Shown piece by piece: positions 1-5,672 of a stretch of DNA of 5,672 nucleotides; positions within the stretch are counted from its first letter, which is position 1, and each line of letters opens with the position of its first letter. The stretch is taken from contig JAPXLS010000146.1 in assembly GCA_033809435.1 (NCBI GenBank), forward strand, positions 1-5,672. Direction: 5' to 3'. The position numbers and the translations under genes are program-made. Under the pieces are notes generated by a model, which was not told the origin of the DNA, searched no databases, and saw only the letters and a program-made list of their open reading frames with translations. The DNA comes from JAAZIN01 sp033809435. Lineage in GTDB: Bacteria; Bacillota; Dethiobacteria; DTU022.

Positions 1-1
1 C

Positions 2-682
2 CTGATCCATGCCGGCGCCCGGCCCGCGGTGGTGCGGATCTACGATTCTATCGAGACGGCGCATCATTTTCCGGATTGTGAAACGGCGGCGGGAGGGGTT
101 ATCCTGATCCTGCTTTTCGAGGGCAATGCTGCGATCATTGCTGCAGAGGATGAAGTGGCCGCCGGGCTGGCCCGCGCGGAGGGCGGCACCGCCGCCGGTC
201 CCGGGCCGGCGGAGCGCTGGCTGGACATTCGCTTTGACGTAGGGCTGGCATCGACGCTCTTCCGGCAGGGCGCGCTTGTGGATACCATAGAGGTCTCCAC
301 CAACTGGAAAAACGCAGCGCCGCTGTATCATGCCATGCGGGAAGCGGTGCTGACAGTGGAAGGGATTGCCCTGGCCACGGGGCATTATTCCCACGTTTAC
401 CCCGAGGGAACGGCGCTGTACCTGACGCTTGTTGCATTTCCCTCGGGTGACAAGGCGGAGTACTACAGGCGCCTCTGGGGCGCTGCCATGGAGAGCTGCC
501 TGGCCCTGGGCGGTGCCATCAGCCACCATCATGGTGTGGGGCTGCACCGGGGGCTCTGGATGGCCCGGGAGCATGGCCAGGCGCTGGAGGCGCTGCGCAT
601 GATCAAGGATGCCCTGGACCCTGGGGGGATCATGAATCCGGGCAAGCTGGGCCTGGGGGAGGTGGAGAAATGGCGGAAGTGA
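2..682 (+). CDS. FAD-linked oxidase, C-terminal half, AGPS-like (5' partial)
   Basis: The frame is open from the window edge, so the gene starts upstream; 226 residues are visible and the N-terminal FAD-binding (PCMH-type) domain is missing. What remains matches the FAD-linked oxidase C-terminal domain, most like alkyl-dihydroxyacetonephosphate synthase (AGPS) and related 2-hydroxyacid dehydrogenases. Visible marks are a PAVVRIYD segment, a DTIEVS strand, a SHVYPEGTALYLTL strand with the Tyr found in AGPS, a triple-His HHHGVG loop (codons at 524-532), and a DPGGIMNPGKL tail that packs against the flavin in this family. AGPS swaps an acyl for an alkyl chain on dihydroxyacetone phosphate; GlcD/Dld-type relatives oxidise hydroxyacids. 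The 13-nt overlap with a GlcF-like Fe-S gene favours a dehydrogenase complex, while the triple-His loop favours the AGPS subfamily. The family is secure; the substrate is not. The protein is probably cytoplasmic or membrane-peripheral. Confidence 0.87.
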   Translation: MIHAGARPAVVRIYDSIETAHHFPDCETAAGGVILILLFEGNAAIIAAEDEVAAGLARAEGGTAAGPGPAERWLDIRFDVGLASTLFRQGALVDTIEVSTNWKNAAPLYHAMREAVLTVEGIALATGHYSHVYPEGTALYLTLVAFPSGDKAEYYRRLWGAAMESCLALGGAISHHHGVGLHRGLWMAREHGQALEALRMIKDALDPGGIMNPGKLGLGEVEKWRK

Positions 683-1767
683 ACCGGGAACTCCTGCTTG
701 ACTGTGCGCTCTGTCCCAATATGTGCCGCTGTGAGTGTCCCGTTGATCAGGAATTCAGGCGTGAGGCTGTTTCCCCTTCGGGCAAAGCCCGCCTGGCTCA
801 CCTGCTGCTGGAGGGGCATCTGGAGTGGGAGAGCGATCTTCTGGAGGCGCTTTCGGCCTGCCTGGGCTGTCGCGGCTGCCGGCTGCTCTGCCCCTTTCCC
901 GATCTGGATCTGGCCGAGGAGTTGCTTCTGGCTCGGACGGAAGCCGGCCCCGCTGGGATGATCCTGCCCGCGGCGGCGCCCTATCTGAACAATTTGAAAA
1001 AATACGGCAGCCCCTACGGCGCCCGCCCCGCCGGCTTCAAAGATCGTCAGGGGGCGGATCGCCCCGAGGTGCTCTACTTTATCAACTGCACCGCCCAGGC
1101 GAATCATCCCCGGTCGCAGCAGCTCACCCTGCAAATTCTCGACGCCGCCGGCGTCTCCTACAGGGTGCTGGATCAGTACTGCTGCGGCTATCCCGCGCAG
1201 ATCTGGGGCGATATGGAGCTGGCCCGGCAGCTGGCGGCGGAAAATGCGGCCCGCGCCGCGGAAAGCGGCGCCTCGCTGCTGCTGACGGACTGCCCCGAAT
1301 GCTGGCATACCTTCACGGTGCGCTATCCCGGATGGGGCAGTGAGCTGGGAATGCCGGTGGTGGATGCAGCCTCGTTCTTTCTGGAGCTGGTGCAGCAGGG
1401 ACGGCTCGAACCGGGGCGGATCACAGAGCCGGGCACCGTTGTCTACCATGATCCCTGCATCTGGGCCCGGGTGGCCGAAAAGTGCGATGCACCGCGTGAA
1501 CTGCTGCGGAGCATTCCCGGACTGGAGCTGAAAGAACCGCGTCATGCGGGGCGGGAGACGCGCTGCTGCGGCGGCGGCGCCATGTTTCAGCTCTCCTTTC
1601 CGGAGCGCTCCGCCGCGATGGCCCGGCGCCGCCTGGAGGAGCTGCCTTCCTCCGGGGCGCTGGTTACCTCCTGCCCCTTTTGCCTTGAAAATTTGCAGGC
1701 GGAAGGCGGCAGGGTTCTGGACCTGGCCGGGCTGCTGGCACTGGCTGTTCTGCGGCAGGAAGGTTGA
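670..1767 (+). CDS. (Fe-S)-binding protein with two CCG domains, GlcF/HdrD-like
   Basis: This 365-residue protein probably carries electrons for the flavoprotein encoded just upstream. The N-terminus holds two ferredoxin-like cysteine clusters. The second, C64-C67-C70-C74-Pro, has the classic CxxCxxCxxxCP spacing. The first, C12-C15-C19-C23-Pro with an extra C21, has one more residue between its second and third Cys. Two cysteine-rich CCG domains follow: C140, C171-C172-G, C208-x2-C211; then C263, C299-C300-G, C335-x2-C338. Paired CCG domains are known from GlcF, GlpC, LutA and HdrB/HdrD, where they can bind unusual 4Fe-4S clusters. No membrane segment is evident. The ATG at 670 is supported by GGAGGTG at 658-664 with a 5-nt spacer; it overlaps the preceding gene by 13 nt, so the two are probably translationally coupled. 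The fold and cofactor are clear; the physiological substrate is inferred. Confidence 0.92.
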   Translation: MAEVNRELLLDCALCPNMCRCECPVDQEFRREAVSPSGKARLAHLLLEGHLEWESDLLEALSACLGCRGCRLLCPFPDLDLAEELLLARTEAGPAGMILPAAAPYLNNLKKYGSPYGARPAGFKDRQGADRPEVLYFINCTAQANHPRSQQLTLQILDAAGVSYRVLDQYCCGYPAQIWGDMELARQLAAENAARAAESGASLLLTDCPECWHTFTVRYPGWGSELGMPVVDAASFFLELVQQGRLEPGRITEPGTVVYHDPCIWARVAEKCDAPRELLRSIPGLELKEPRHAGRETRCCGGGAMFQLSFPERSAAMARRRLEELPSSGALVTSCPFCLENLQAEGGRVLDLAGLLALAVLRQEG

Positions 1768-1794
1768 TGCAATGTCCGCGCGAGCGAATAAAAT

Positions 1795-1801
1795 GGGGGT
1801 G
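1795..1801 (+). promoter_or_regulatory. Ribosome-binding site supporting the TTG start of the lipid kinase
   Basis: GGGGGTG lies 5 nt before the TTG at 1807. The lipid kinase frame is closed upstream by the stop of the preceding gene (1765-1767, same frame), and no in-frame ATG or GTG lies between, so this site makes TTG at 1807 the most plausible start. Confidence 0.6.
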
Positions 1802-1806
1802 TTGAA

Positions 1807-2730
1807 TTGAAAGCGTTGAAAACCGCCGTGATTGTCAATCCGGTGTCGGCCAATGGAGTTACTGCCCGGCGCTGGCCGGAGATTGCCGCTCTGATGGAGG
1901 GTGAAGGGCTAGAATTCGCGAGCTTCATGACCGAGGCCCCTGAACATGCCACTGCGTTGACGGGGGAGGCGCTGGAAAAGGGCAGCGAATTGATCATTTC
2001 CGTGGGTGGCGACGGGACGCATAATGAGGTGATGAACGGTTTCTTTGCACCTGGGGGCGGGCTGCACAGGGAGGCGCAGCTCGCTTTTGTCTCCATGGGC
2101 ACAGGCAGCGATCTGATCAAAACGCTGCAAATCCCCAAAGATCCGGCGGAGGCGGTAAGACATCTCATCAAAAGCGAACCGCGGCCGGTGGATGCAGGCA
2201 AGCTCAGCTTTGCGAGCTACGGTGGAGGCAGAAAAACACGCTACTTTATCAACATCGCGGGGCTGGGGCTGGACGGCGATACGGTAAACCGGGTTAACCG
2301 GACCAGCAAGGCTTTGGGAGGCTTTGTCTCCTTTCTCTGGGGAACGGTGGCCAGTCTCGCGCTCTACCGGAACAAGGAGATGGCCATAACCCTGGATGAT
2401 GAACTGCTCTTCGAGGGGCCGGTAGCGATAGTGGCGGTGGCAAACGGACGCTATTTTGGGGGCGGCATGTGCATCGCACCCCATGCGCAGATGGATGACG
2501 GACTTTTTGATATCGTGATCATGCACAGCCTGGGCAAGATCAACCTTCTGTGCAACTTGCCCAGGGTTTACAAGGGCACCCACCTGACCCATCCCAACTG
2601 CATCAGCAGGCGCGGCCGGAAGGTGGCTGTCCAGACTGAAGAGGCGCTCTTGAACCTGGACGGCGAGCAGCCTGGCAAGGGCCCGGTGGAGATGGAGCTG
2701 CTGCCCCTGGCGCTGCAGGTGAGGGCCTAG
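1807..2730 (+). CDS. Diacylglycerol kinase family lipid kinase (YegS/DgkB/BmrU-like)
   Basis: A 307-residue protein, normal length for bacterial soluble lipid kinases, which phosphorylate diacylglycerol or a related lipid alcohol with ATP at the inner face of the membrane. Motifs in order: an NPVSANG nucleotide loop at 11-17 (family NPxSGxG); the invariant GGDGT at 67-71 followed by HNEVMNG; GTGSD at 98-102, where GTGND is commoner; VDAGK at 128-132; a NIAGLGLDGD segment at 149-158; NGRYFGGGM at 213-221 with AP and DDGLFD after it; and DGE at 285-287, whose acid is important in DgkB. It starts with TTG 39 nt after the Fe-S gene and probably shares its transcript. No terminator is evident after its TAG. 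The family is certain, but it could act on diacylglycerol, a sphingoid-like lipid, an ether lipid or undecaprenol-like alcohol; the sequence does not decide this. The canonical Asn-to-Ser change in GTGND is worth noting but is not predicted to inactivate. Confidence 0.93.
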   Translation: MKALKTAVIVNPVSANGVTARRWPEIAALMEGEGLEFASFMTEAPEHATALTGEALEKGSELIISVGGDGTHNEVMNGFFAPGGGLHREAQLAFVSMGTGSDLIKTLQIPKDPAEAVRHLIKSEPRPVDAGKLSFASYGGGRKTRYFINIAGLGLDGDTVNRVNRTSKALGGFVSFLWGTVASLALYRNKEMAITLDDELLFEGPVAIVAVANGRYFGGGMCIAPHAQMDDGLFDIVIMHSLGKINLLCNLPRVYKGTHLTHPNCISRRGRKVAVQTEEALLNLDGEQPGKGPVEMELLPLALQVRA

Positions 2731-2776
2731 GCAAAAATAGTTATCGGTTGCCGGGTAGTAGATGGCGGGTGCTCCT

Positions 2777-2785
2777 CATATAATA
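2777..2785 (+). promoter_or_regulatory. Candidate -10 element upstream of ytxC
   Basis: CATATAATA contains a perfect sigma-A -10 hexamer (TATAAT, 2779-2784). It also fits the mother-cell patterns CATAnnnTA (sigma-K) and, with one mismatch, CATACAnT (sigma-E). No good -35 is seen: the hexamers at 16-18 bp spacing match TTGACA at only two of six positions, and I found no clear sporulation-type -35. Transcription would start near 2791, giving a leader of about 16 nt before the GTG at 2807. Suggestive only. Confidence 0.35.
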
Positions 2786-2792
2786 GAGCAGG

Positions 2793-2799
2793 AAGGAGG
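2793..2799 (+). promoter_or_regulatory. Strong Shine-Dalgarno that sets the ytxC start at GTG 2807
   Basis: AAGGAGG sits 7 nt before an in-frame GTG at 2807, an ideal Firmicute arrangement. The earlier in-frame ATG at 2762 has no comparable site, and it would place this ribosome site and the candidate -10 inside the coding region. Confidence 0.85.
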
Positions 2800-2806
2800 A
2801 GGCCCG

Positions 2807-3715
2807 GTGGAAACTATCTCCATTGTGATCAGGCGCTCTTCCGACATGCTGCAGCAGAGGCTGGAGCGGAAGAGCGCTTTTTTGAACAGCCTGCCCTGCC
2901 GCTGCTCCTGGAGAGACTGCGGCAGCGCCGGCACCATGCTTGCCTTTATGCCGGAGCAATCTGCCGGAAGCGGCTCCAGGCAGGCACTTCTGGAAGTGAT
3001 TGTCCCCCTGGTGGCGCAATTCATTATCGAAGATCTGTGGATTTGCCTGTTCCGGGATCTGCTTCGCCTCCATTATTGCTATTTTGGCAGGAAAGAGCGT
3101 GAAGAGATACTGGATATCGCTCTTCGCAGCCTGAAAAGCACGAAGTTCAATCGCCGGCGGGAGCTGCACCGGGGATTGATGGAAAAAAAAATTGCCGCAT
3201 ATCTGCAGGGACCCCACGATCACATGAACATCGAGGGGTTTTACTGTTTCCGGCTGGTGGAGTGGCGGCGCGAGCTGCACAGGCTGGTGGATGAAGCCGT
3301 GGAGAACTATCTTGCCGAGAGGGAACACAGAGAGTTTATCCGCCTGCTGAAATACTTTTTGAACCTGCAGCTGCCGAAAATAAATCTGATCCATCTTTTT
3401 GTGGATCAGAAGGGCTGCGTTCGCGTTGCAGATTACTGTTTCAAGCAGATCGATCCCTGCGATTGGGAAGAACTCGATCTCAAGGATTTCGACGAGGAGA
3501 GCGATTACGAGGATATCCTGGTGAGCATGCTTGTTTCGATCGCGCCGCGGCGGATCATGCTGCACCGCAGCATCATGCAGCGCTATCCCAGGGTGACGGA
3601 GATCCTGCACAGCATTTTCGGTAAAAGGTTGATCTACTGCGAGGGCTGCAGCCATTGCCGCCGTGAGAAAACGCCGCTGGTTACCGGCGACAGCAACCAC
3701 CGTTCTCTGACTTAG
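2807..3715 (+). CDS. ytxC: YtxC-family putative sporulation protein
   Basis: A 302-residue soluble protein that I recognise as YtxC from its core and its place before thrS. The core runs from an EGF segment at 143-145 (family pattern: a short NxEGFxxFRL stretch), through a VDEAVENYLAEREHREFIRLL helix region around 160-180 and an adjacent LKYFLNLQ segment, to HLFVD and a late SDYEDILVSMLVSIAPRRI stretch. Its biochemical role is unknown; the family is annotated as sporulation-associated because it occurs in spore formers. Distinctive features are N-terminal Cys31, Cys33 and Cys38, and a C-terminal C278-x2-C281-x2-C284, which could bind a metal. No signal peptide or membrane helix is evident. 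The GTG at 2807 is chosen because AAGGAGG lies 7 nt upstream; an ATG at 2762 would add 15 unsupported residues. The gene is separated from the lipid kinase by 76 nt with a possible -10 element, so it may be transcribed separately. The Cys clusters resemble zinc or Fe-S ligands, but that is inference. Confidence 0.85.
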   Translation: METISIVIRRSSDMLQQRLERKSAFLNSLPCRCSWRDCGSAGTMLAFMPEQSAGSGSRQALLEVIVPLVAQFIIEDLWICLFRDLLRLHYCYFGRKEREEILDIALRSLKSTKFNRRRELHRGLMEKKIAAYLQGPHDHMNIEGFYCFRLVEWRRELHRLVDEAVENYLAEREHREFIRLLKYFLNLQLPKINLIHLFVDQKGCVRVADYCFKQIDPCDWEELDLKDFDEESDYEDILVSMLVSIAPRRIMLHRSIMQRYPRVTEILHSIFGKRLIYCEGCSHCRREKTPLVTGDSNHRSLT

Positions 3716-3744
3716 TGAATTTTGGCGTCCGGCGCCGGAATTCA
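3716..3744 (+). terminator. Stem-loop directly after the ytxC stop, possible terminator without U-tract
   Basis: A 12-bp stem (3716-3727 with 3733-3744, including two G-T pairs) closes a 5-nt loop at 3728-3732. The arms begin TGAATT and end AATTCA, and the top is GC-rich. It starts at the base after the TAG stop and lies upstream of the thrS promoter, where a terminator would be expected. No run of T follows, so it is not a classical intrinsic terminator; it may instead be an mRNA-stabilising 3' hairpin or give partial termination. Confidence 0.42.
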
Positions 3745-3761
3745 ACCAGGTCCCCCTTATC

Positions 3762-3790
3762 TTGACAGGGCCGGGGACAAGTCATATCAT
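3762..3790 (+). promoter_or_regulatory. Sigma-A promoter of thrS
   Basis: A perfect -35 TTGACA (3762-3767) and a -10 TATCAT (3785-3790, five of six matches to TATAAT) are separated by exactly 17 bp. The predicted start is near 3797, giving a leader of about 30 nt before the thrS ATG. A 6-bp inverted repeat (GTCCCC at 3750-3755, GGGGAC at 3773-3778) flanks the -35 box and might be an operator, though this is weak evidence. Confidence 0.8.
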
Positions 3791-3813
3791 AAGGCTATCT
3801 TATTGCAGCAGGG

Positions 3814-3820
3814 AAGGGGA
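3814..3820 (+). promoter_or_regulatory. Ribosome-binding site of thrS
   Basis: AAGGGGA lies 7 nt before the ATG at 3828 and supports that start. The encoded N-terminus immediately reads as a TGS domain, as expected for ThrRS. Confidence 0.7.
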
Positions 3821-3827
3821 CGCAGCC

Positions 3828-5672
3828 ATGCCGCAGATCAAGGTTAAACTGGAAAAGGGAGAAGAGCACTCCTATCCTGCGGGAATCAGCCTGCTTGATA
3901 TCTGCCGGGAACTGGAGGCCTGCAGAGACGGCGCCGTTGTTGCGGCGGAGGTAAATGGAAAGGAACGCGATCTCAACAGCACCCTCAGGCATGACAGCGA
4001 GGTTGCCTTTTTGGATTTTTCTTCGGAAAAAGGTGCCCGGATCTACCGCCACAGCAGCAGCCATGTGCTGGCCCAGGCGGTGAAAAGACTGTACCCCCGG
4101 GCCAGGCTGGGGATCGGCCCGGCCATAGATCAGGGTTTTTACTATGACTTCGAGTTCACGGAGCCGCTTTCGGCCGGTGATCTGGAAAAGATCGAGGCGG
4201 AGATGGAGCGGATTGTTGCCGAGAGGCTTCCTTTCAAACGCCGCGAGGTCAGCCGCGAGGAGGCGCTGGCCCTGTTCCGGGGAAAAGGCGAACCCTACAA
4301 ATGCGAGCTCATCGCCGAGCTGCCGGATGATGAAGTGATCTCTCTTTACGAACAGGGGGATTTCATCGATCTCTGCGCCGGCCCCCATCTGCCCGACACG
4401 GGCAGGATCGGAGCGGTCAAGCTGACGGGACTGGCCGGTGCGTACTGGCGGGGTGACGAGCGCAACCCCATGCTGCAGCGTATTTACGGCACCAGCTTTC
4501 CCACCCCCGAACTGCTGGCGCAGCACCTGGAGCTGCTGGCCGAGGCGGCCAAAAGGGATCACCGCAAACTGGGCCGCGATCTTGATCTTTTCAGCCTCCA
4601 TGAAGAGGCTCCCGGGTTTCCCTTCTTTCATCATAACGGCATGGTAATCATCGAAGAGCTGCTCTCTTTCTGGCGCGAGGAACACCGGCGGGCCGGTTAT
4701 GAAGAGATCAGAACGCCGCTGATCATGAACAGGAGGCTGTGGGAACAGTCCGGGCACTGGGATCATTTCCGCGAAAACATGTACTTTACCAGGATCGACG
4801 AGGAGGATTACGCGGTCAAGCCGATGAACTGCCCCGGGGCCATGCTGGTGTACCGCTCACGCATGCACAGTTACCGTGATCTGCCGCGCCGCATCGCCGA
4901 GCTGGGCCTGGTGCACAGGCATGAGCTCTCCGGCACACTGCACGGGTTGCTGCGTGTACGCAGTTTTACCCAGGACGATGCACATCTGTTCATGACGCCG
5001 GAACAGATCGAGCCGGAAGTGGCCGGAGTTATCGATATGGTCGACTATTTTTACCGTGTTTTCGGTTTCAAATATCGCGTCGAATTGAGCACCAGGCCGG
5101 ACAGGGCCATGGGCGGTGTTGAGATGTGGAACAGGGCCGAGGCGATCCTGGAGCGGGTTTTGCGGGAAAAAGGGCTTTCCTACAGGATCAACGCGGGCGA
5201 CGGAGCCTTTTATGGGCCCAAGATCGACTTTCACCTGGAGGACTGCCTGGGGCGCAGCTGGCAGTGCAGCACCATCCAGCTCGACTTCCAGATGCCCGAA
5301 AAATTTGATCTCACCTATATCGGCGCAGACGGACAGAAGCACCGCCCCGTGGTGATTCACCGGGTCATCTACGGCGCCATCGAGCGCTTCCTGGCGCTGC
5401 TCATCGAGCAATACGCCGGCGCTTTTCCCGCCTGGCTGGCTCCGCAGCAGGCCGCGATCATACCTGTCACCGACAGGCAGCATGCTTACGCCGCAGAAGT
5501 CAGCTCCGCCCTGCGCAGCGCATCCCACCGGGTTTACGTGGATGACCGCAGCGAAAAGGTGGGCTACAAGATCAGGGAGGCCCAGCTGAAGAAGATACCC
5601 TACATGCTCATAGTGGGTGAACGGGAGGCGGCGGACGGAAAGGTGGCCGTGCGCCACCGGGAGGCGGGCGAT
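3828..5672 (+). CDS. thrS: Threonyl-tRNA synthetase (3' partial)
   Basis: This class II enzyme charges tRNA-Thr with threonine in the cytoplasm and edits mischarged serine. The frame is open for 615 codons to the window edge. The expected zinc His at 511 has the same number as in the 642-residue E. coli enzyme, so about 25-30 residues are missing. Domains in order: N-terminal TGS (about 1-62); editing domain with HSSSH at 75-79 and C183/H187 in CAGPH; catalytic core with zinc ligands C335 (MNCPG), H386 (DDAH) and H511 (VIHR); motif 2 Arg364 in RHELSG; GDGAFYGPK; motif 3 region RVIYGAIERF; and the anticodon-binding domain from about 533, with a VGYKIREAQ segment. All key catalytic and editing residues are present, so it should be active. 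The ELSG, CAGPH and MNCPGA variants suggest a ThrRS subtype different from that of E. coli. It has its own sigma-A promoter and no T-box. In many relatives infC-rpmI-rplT follows thrS, which cannot be checked here. Confidence 0.97.
   Translation, partial: MPQIKVKLEKGEEHSYPAGISLLDICRELEACRDGAVVAAEVNGKERDLNSTLRHDSEVAFLDFSSEKGARIYRHSSSHVLAQAVKRLYPRARLGIGPAIDQGFYYDFEFTEPLSAGDLEKIEAEMERIVAERLPFKRREVSREEALALFRGKGEPYKCELIAELPDDEVISLYEQGDFIDLCAGPHLPDTGRIGAVKLTGLAGAYWRGDERNPMLQRIYGTSFPTPELLAQHLELLAEAAKRDHRKLGRDLDLFSLHEEAPGFPFFHHNGMVIIEELLSFWREEHRRAGYEEIRTPLIMNRRLWEQSGHWDHFRENMYFTRIDEEDYAVKPMNCPGAMLVYRSRMHSYRDLPRRIAELGLVHRHELSGTLHGLLRVRSFTQDDAHLFMTPEQIEPEVAGVIDMVDYFYRVFGFKYRVELSTRPDRAMGGVEMWNRAEAILERVLREKGLSYRINAGDGAFYGPKIDFHLEDCLGRSWQCSTIQLDFQMPEKFDLTYIGADGQKHRPVVIHRVIYGAIERFLALLIEQYAGAFPAWLAPQQAAIIPVTDRQHAYAAEVSSALRSASHRVYVDDRSEKVGYKIREAQLKKIPYMLIVGEREAADGKVAVRHREAGD

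Noticed and set aside
825..1343. Plus-strand frame of 172 codons inside the Fe-S protein gene
   Set aside because: It overlaps the cysteine-motif frame out of register and its product is Arg/Gly/Ala-rich low-complexity sequence, typical of a shadow.
529..1545. Long minus-strand open frame of 338 codons opposite the Fe-S protein gene
   Set aside because: It lies antisense to a gene with clear motifs, shows no recognisable domain, and is the kind of open antisense frame expected in GC-rich coding DNA.
2741..3745. Minus-strand open frame of 334 codons covering ytxC
   Set aside because: The plus strand encodes a recognisable YtxC core with an ideal ribosome site; the minus frame has no family features.
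3795..4766. Minus-strand open frame of 323 codons opposite the start of thrS
   Set aside because: It is antisense to the TGS and editing domains of thrS, whose catalytic residues are intact; it is a shadow frame.
4920..5000. Leu in place of the Pro often seen in the ThrRS motif 2 loop (ELSG for EPSG)
   Set aside because: As I recall, ELSG-type loops occur in other bacterial ThrRS enzymes, and all zinc, ATP and editing residues are present, so this marks a subtype and not a defect.
4857..5657. Minus-strand open frame of 266 codons opposite the 3' part of thrS
   Set aside because: It is antisense to the conserved catalytic and anticodon-binding regions of thrS and has no recognisable domain.
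1..5672. CRISPR array, insertion sequence, tRNA/rRNA gene or defence system
   Set aside because: Genes fill nearly the whole window. The gaps (39, 76 and 112 nt) hold no repeats of array type, no cloverleaf and no transposase, and none of the five genes belongs to a known defence family.

Overview
The window reads as a piece of chromosome from a GC-rich, endospore-forming, probably anaerobic Firmicute of the Clostridia type. Three things point there: a YtxC-family sporulation protein directly upstream of thrS (the same order as in Bacillus and many Clostridia), purine-rich Shine-Dalgarno sites with GTG and TTG starts, and a flavoprotein/iron-sulfur protein pair typical of anaerobes. The species cannot be named from this sequence. 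All five genes lie on the + strand.

Region 1 (about 1-2730) is a probable three-gene transcription unit. It begins with the C-terminal half of an FAD-linked oxidase that resembles alkyl-dihydroxyacetonephosphate synthase (AGPS). This overlaps by 13 nt a two-CCG-domain iron-sulfur protein of the GlcF/HdrD type. A short leader then leads to a diacylglycerol-kinase-family lipid kinase that starts with TTG. The pairing suggests a flavin/Fe-S oxidoreductase acting near glycerolipid metabolism; the substrate is inferred, not shown.

Region 2 (2731-3744) holds ytxC. Its best start is a GTG at 2807 with a very strong ribosome site, not the upstream ATG at 2762. A hairpin follows immediately after its stop codon.

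Region 3 (3745-5672) is thrS, with its own near-consensus sigma-A promoter and a leader of only about 30 nt, too short for the T-box riboswitch that controls thrS in Bacillus. The reading frame is open from 3828 to the window edge, covering 615 codons of threonyl-tRNA synthetase; roughly the last 25-30 residues are cut off.

I saw no tRNA, rRNA, CRISPR array, insertion sequence or phage gene. Most of the window is ordinary. The part most worth following is the AGPS-like/Fe-S/lipid-kinase module, followed by the regulatory details around ytxC and thrS.
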